Of a DNA stretch of 64,000 nt, positions 63,012 through 64,000 are shown one piece after another. How positions within the stretch are numbered: the stretch's first letter is position 1; every line of letters starts with the position of its first letter. A model generated the notes under the pieces. It did no database searches. It saw only the letters and a program-made list of their open reading frames with translations, and had not been told where the DNA came from. The translations under genes were made by a program, and so were the position numbers. The stretch covers positions 124,001 to 188,000 of the forward strand of contig NZ_AKIZ01000022.1 in assembly GCF_000282595.1 (NCBI RefSeq), written 5' to 3'. The DNA comes from Phyllobacterium sp. YR531 (GTDB lineage: Bacteria; Pseudomonadota; Alphaproteobacteria; Rhizobiales; Rhizobiaceae).

Positions 63012-64000
63012 TTACTCATATTTTCTTTCGTCTGAAATCACCTTTCCATCATTTGGCAAGGTGCCGGGTGGTACGATTTGTACCTTGCCCCTTAGCTTTG
63101 TTGCGTCAAAAAGTGCGTTCGCAATGGAATCAGTGTTGTCGGCGTGGGTCTGCTCGACCATTAAAGTCATAGAATCCTGTTCATTTGCCCGGGTAACAAT
63201 CAATCTCAACCGACCTGGTGCAGAAATCCTTTTACTGATCAAATCAATCTGTTCGGGCCGTACAAACATGCCTTTGATTTTAGTCGTTTGATCCGCGCGA
63301 CCAAGCCAGCCTTTAATCCGCAGGTTCGTGCGCCCATCCGGGCTCGGTTCATCGATAATGCAAGAAAGGTCGCCTGTGGCAAACCTGAATAGCGGATAAT
63401 CTCGATTTGCCCGGGTAATTACAATCTCGCCCACTTCTCCGTGGGGGATACTCTCGCATGTGCCAGGACGCACAATTTCTAACAGGATGCCTTCATTAAT
63501 TACCATCCCCGGAGAATCACCCTCATAGGCAATGATGCCAAGATCGGCAGTGCCGTAACATTGCCTGACCGTTATTCCTCGTTCTTCCAATTCTTCGCGC
63601 AGTGATGTTGGAAGGGCCGCTCCTGATACAAGCGCCCGTCTGAGAAAACTTGTATCGCGACCAGTTTCCCTCGCTTTGTCGAGCAGGATTTTCAGGAAGT
63701 CCGGCGTGCCGACATAGGTATTTGGCCGATACTGGGCAATTGCCATAAGTTGATCGGCGGTGTTTCCCGGGCCAGCAGGAATAACTGCACAGCCCAACGC
63801 ATGGGCGCCACTTTCAAACATTGCACCGGCGGGTGTCAGGTGGTACGAAAACGTATTGAGAACAACATCTCCTTTTCTCACCCCGGCGGCATATAAGGCC
63901 CGCGCAGAACCCCACCAATCTCTGCCATGCCCTTCCGGATCGAATATCGGCCCGGGGGATATGAAAAGGCGAGCTAGATCGCCGAGAGAACTTGCATTGA
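63012..64000 (-). CDS. PaaK-like AMP-dependent ligase (partial, N-terminus outside window)
   Basis: Adenylate-forming enzyme of the phenylacetate-CoA ligase family, which activates carboxylic acids with ATP and CoA. The frame remains open to the right edge (through LFISPGPIFDPEG before the first internal GTG at 63881), so the gene is cut and only 328 C-terminal residues are visible. Motifs: NTFSYHLTPAGAMFE, ALVSGAALPTSLREELEE, QCYGTADLGIIAYE, YPLFRFATGDLS and KIKGMFVRPEQIDLI. Substrate unknown. It is the same strand as the 51-residue gene. Confidence 0.88.
   Translation of the reverse strand, partial: NASSLGDLARLFISPGPIFDPEGHGRDWWGSARALYAAGVRKGDVVLNTFSYHLTPAGAMFESGAHALGCAVIPAGPGNTADQLMAIAQYRPNTYVGTPDFLKILLDKARETGRDTSFLRRALVSGAALPTSLREELEERGITVRQCYGTADLGIIAYEGDSPGMVINEGILLEIVRPGTCESIPHGEVGEIVITRANRDYPLFRFATGDLSCIIDEPSPDGRTNLRIKGWLGRADQTTKIKGMFVRPEQIDLISKRISAPGRLRLIVTRANEQDSMTLMVEQTHADNTDSIANALFDATKLRGKVQIVPPGTLPNDGKVISDERKYE

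Noticed and set aside
1-64000. CRISPR arrays, tRNA/rRNA genes, insertion sequences, prophage, toxin-antitoxin or restriction genes, repABC origin
   Set aside because: No regularly spaced repeats, no tRNA-like cloverleaf noticed, no transposase, integrase or replication initiator motifs in any frame. Covariance-model searches were not possible here.

Overview
The window looks like a chromosomal or chromid segment of an alphaproteobacterium of the order Hyphomicrobiales, most like Brucellaceae (Brucella/Ochrobactrum/Pseudochrobactrum group). The basis is the style of the proteins, the density of ABC importers, the tyrosine-degradation set, and the pairing of a short tail-less FtsZ with an FtsK lacking membrane helices, as in second copies in this order. 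Genus is inference. Base composition looks close to half G+C by eye; it was not measured. No tRNA, rRNA, insertion sequence, phage, CRISPR array or replication origin was found. The segment is densely packed, and several convergent pairs share their stop codons.

Layout. 1-5 kb: ferric-hydroxamate uptake (TonB receptor, cut by the left edge, then fhuD and fhuB; no fhuC here). 5-11.2 kb: a branched-chain-amino-acid-type ABC importer (livFGHM-like plus binding protein) with a GMC oxidoreductase at its 3' end and a divergent LysR regulator. 12.4-18.5 kb: amino-acid and glutathione-related enzymes (DAO-type oxidase, agmatinase-family hydrolase, aminotransferase, gamma-glutamyltransferase, GST). 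18.5-24.2 kb: a ribose-type sugar ABC importer with an aldo/keto reductase and a divergent GntR regulator. 24.2-26.5 kb: tex. 26.6-34.1 kb: a carbohydrate importer with a Gfo/Idh dehydrogenase, a TIM-barrel isomerase and a divergent LacI regulator, with two near-identical candidate operators. 34.1-37.8 kb: ftsK-like and ftsZ-like paralogues. 38-46.7 kb: a second carbohydrate importer with DUF2264 and GH88 proteins and another LacI regulator, probably for unsaturated uronic-acid oligosaccharides. 46.8-50.1 kb: periplasmic cyclic nucleotide phosphodiesterase and an MHS-type MFS carrier. 50.1-55.4 kb: homogentisate pathway (MarR regulator, hmgA, fahA, maiA, hppD, Lrp regulator). 55.4-56 kb: cytochrome b561. 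56-62.9 kb: an uncharacterised cluster with a BchC-like dehydrogenase, a PTPS-fold protein with altered active site, a glycosyltransferase, a methyltransferase, a CDP-alcohol phosphatidyltransferase, a lipid-flippase-like protein, an LtaS-like sulfatase-fold protein and a 51-residue membrane protein. 63-64 kb: a PaaK-like adenylate-forming ligase cut by the right edge.

Most of the window is nutrient acquisition: six ABC importers or parts of importers, each next to its own regulator or catabolic enzymes. The two places most likely to hold undescribed biology are the 56-62.9 kb cluster and the ftsZ/ftsK paralogue pair.
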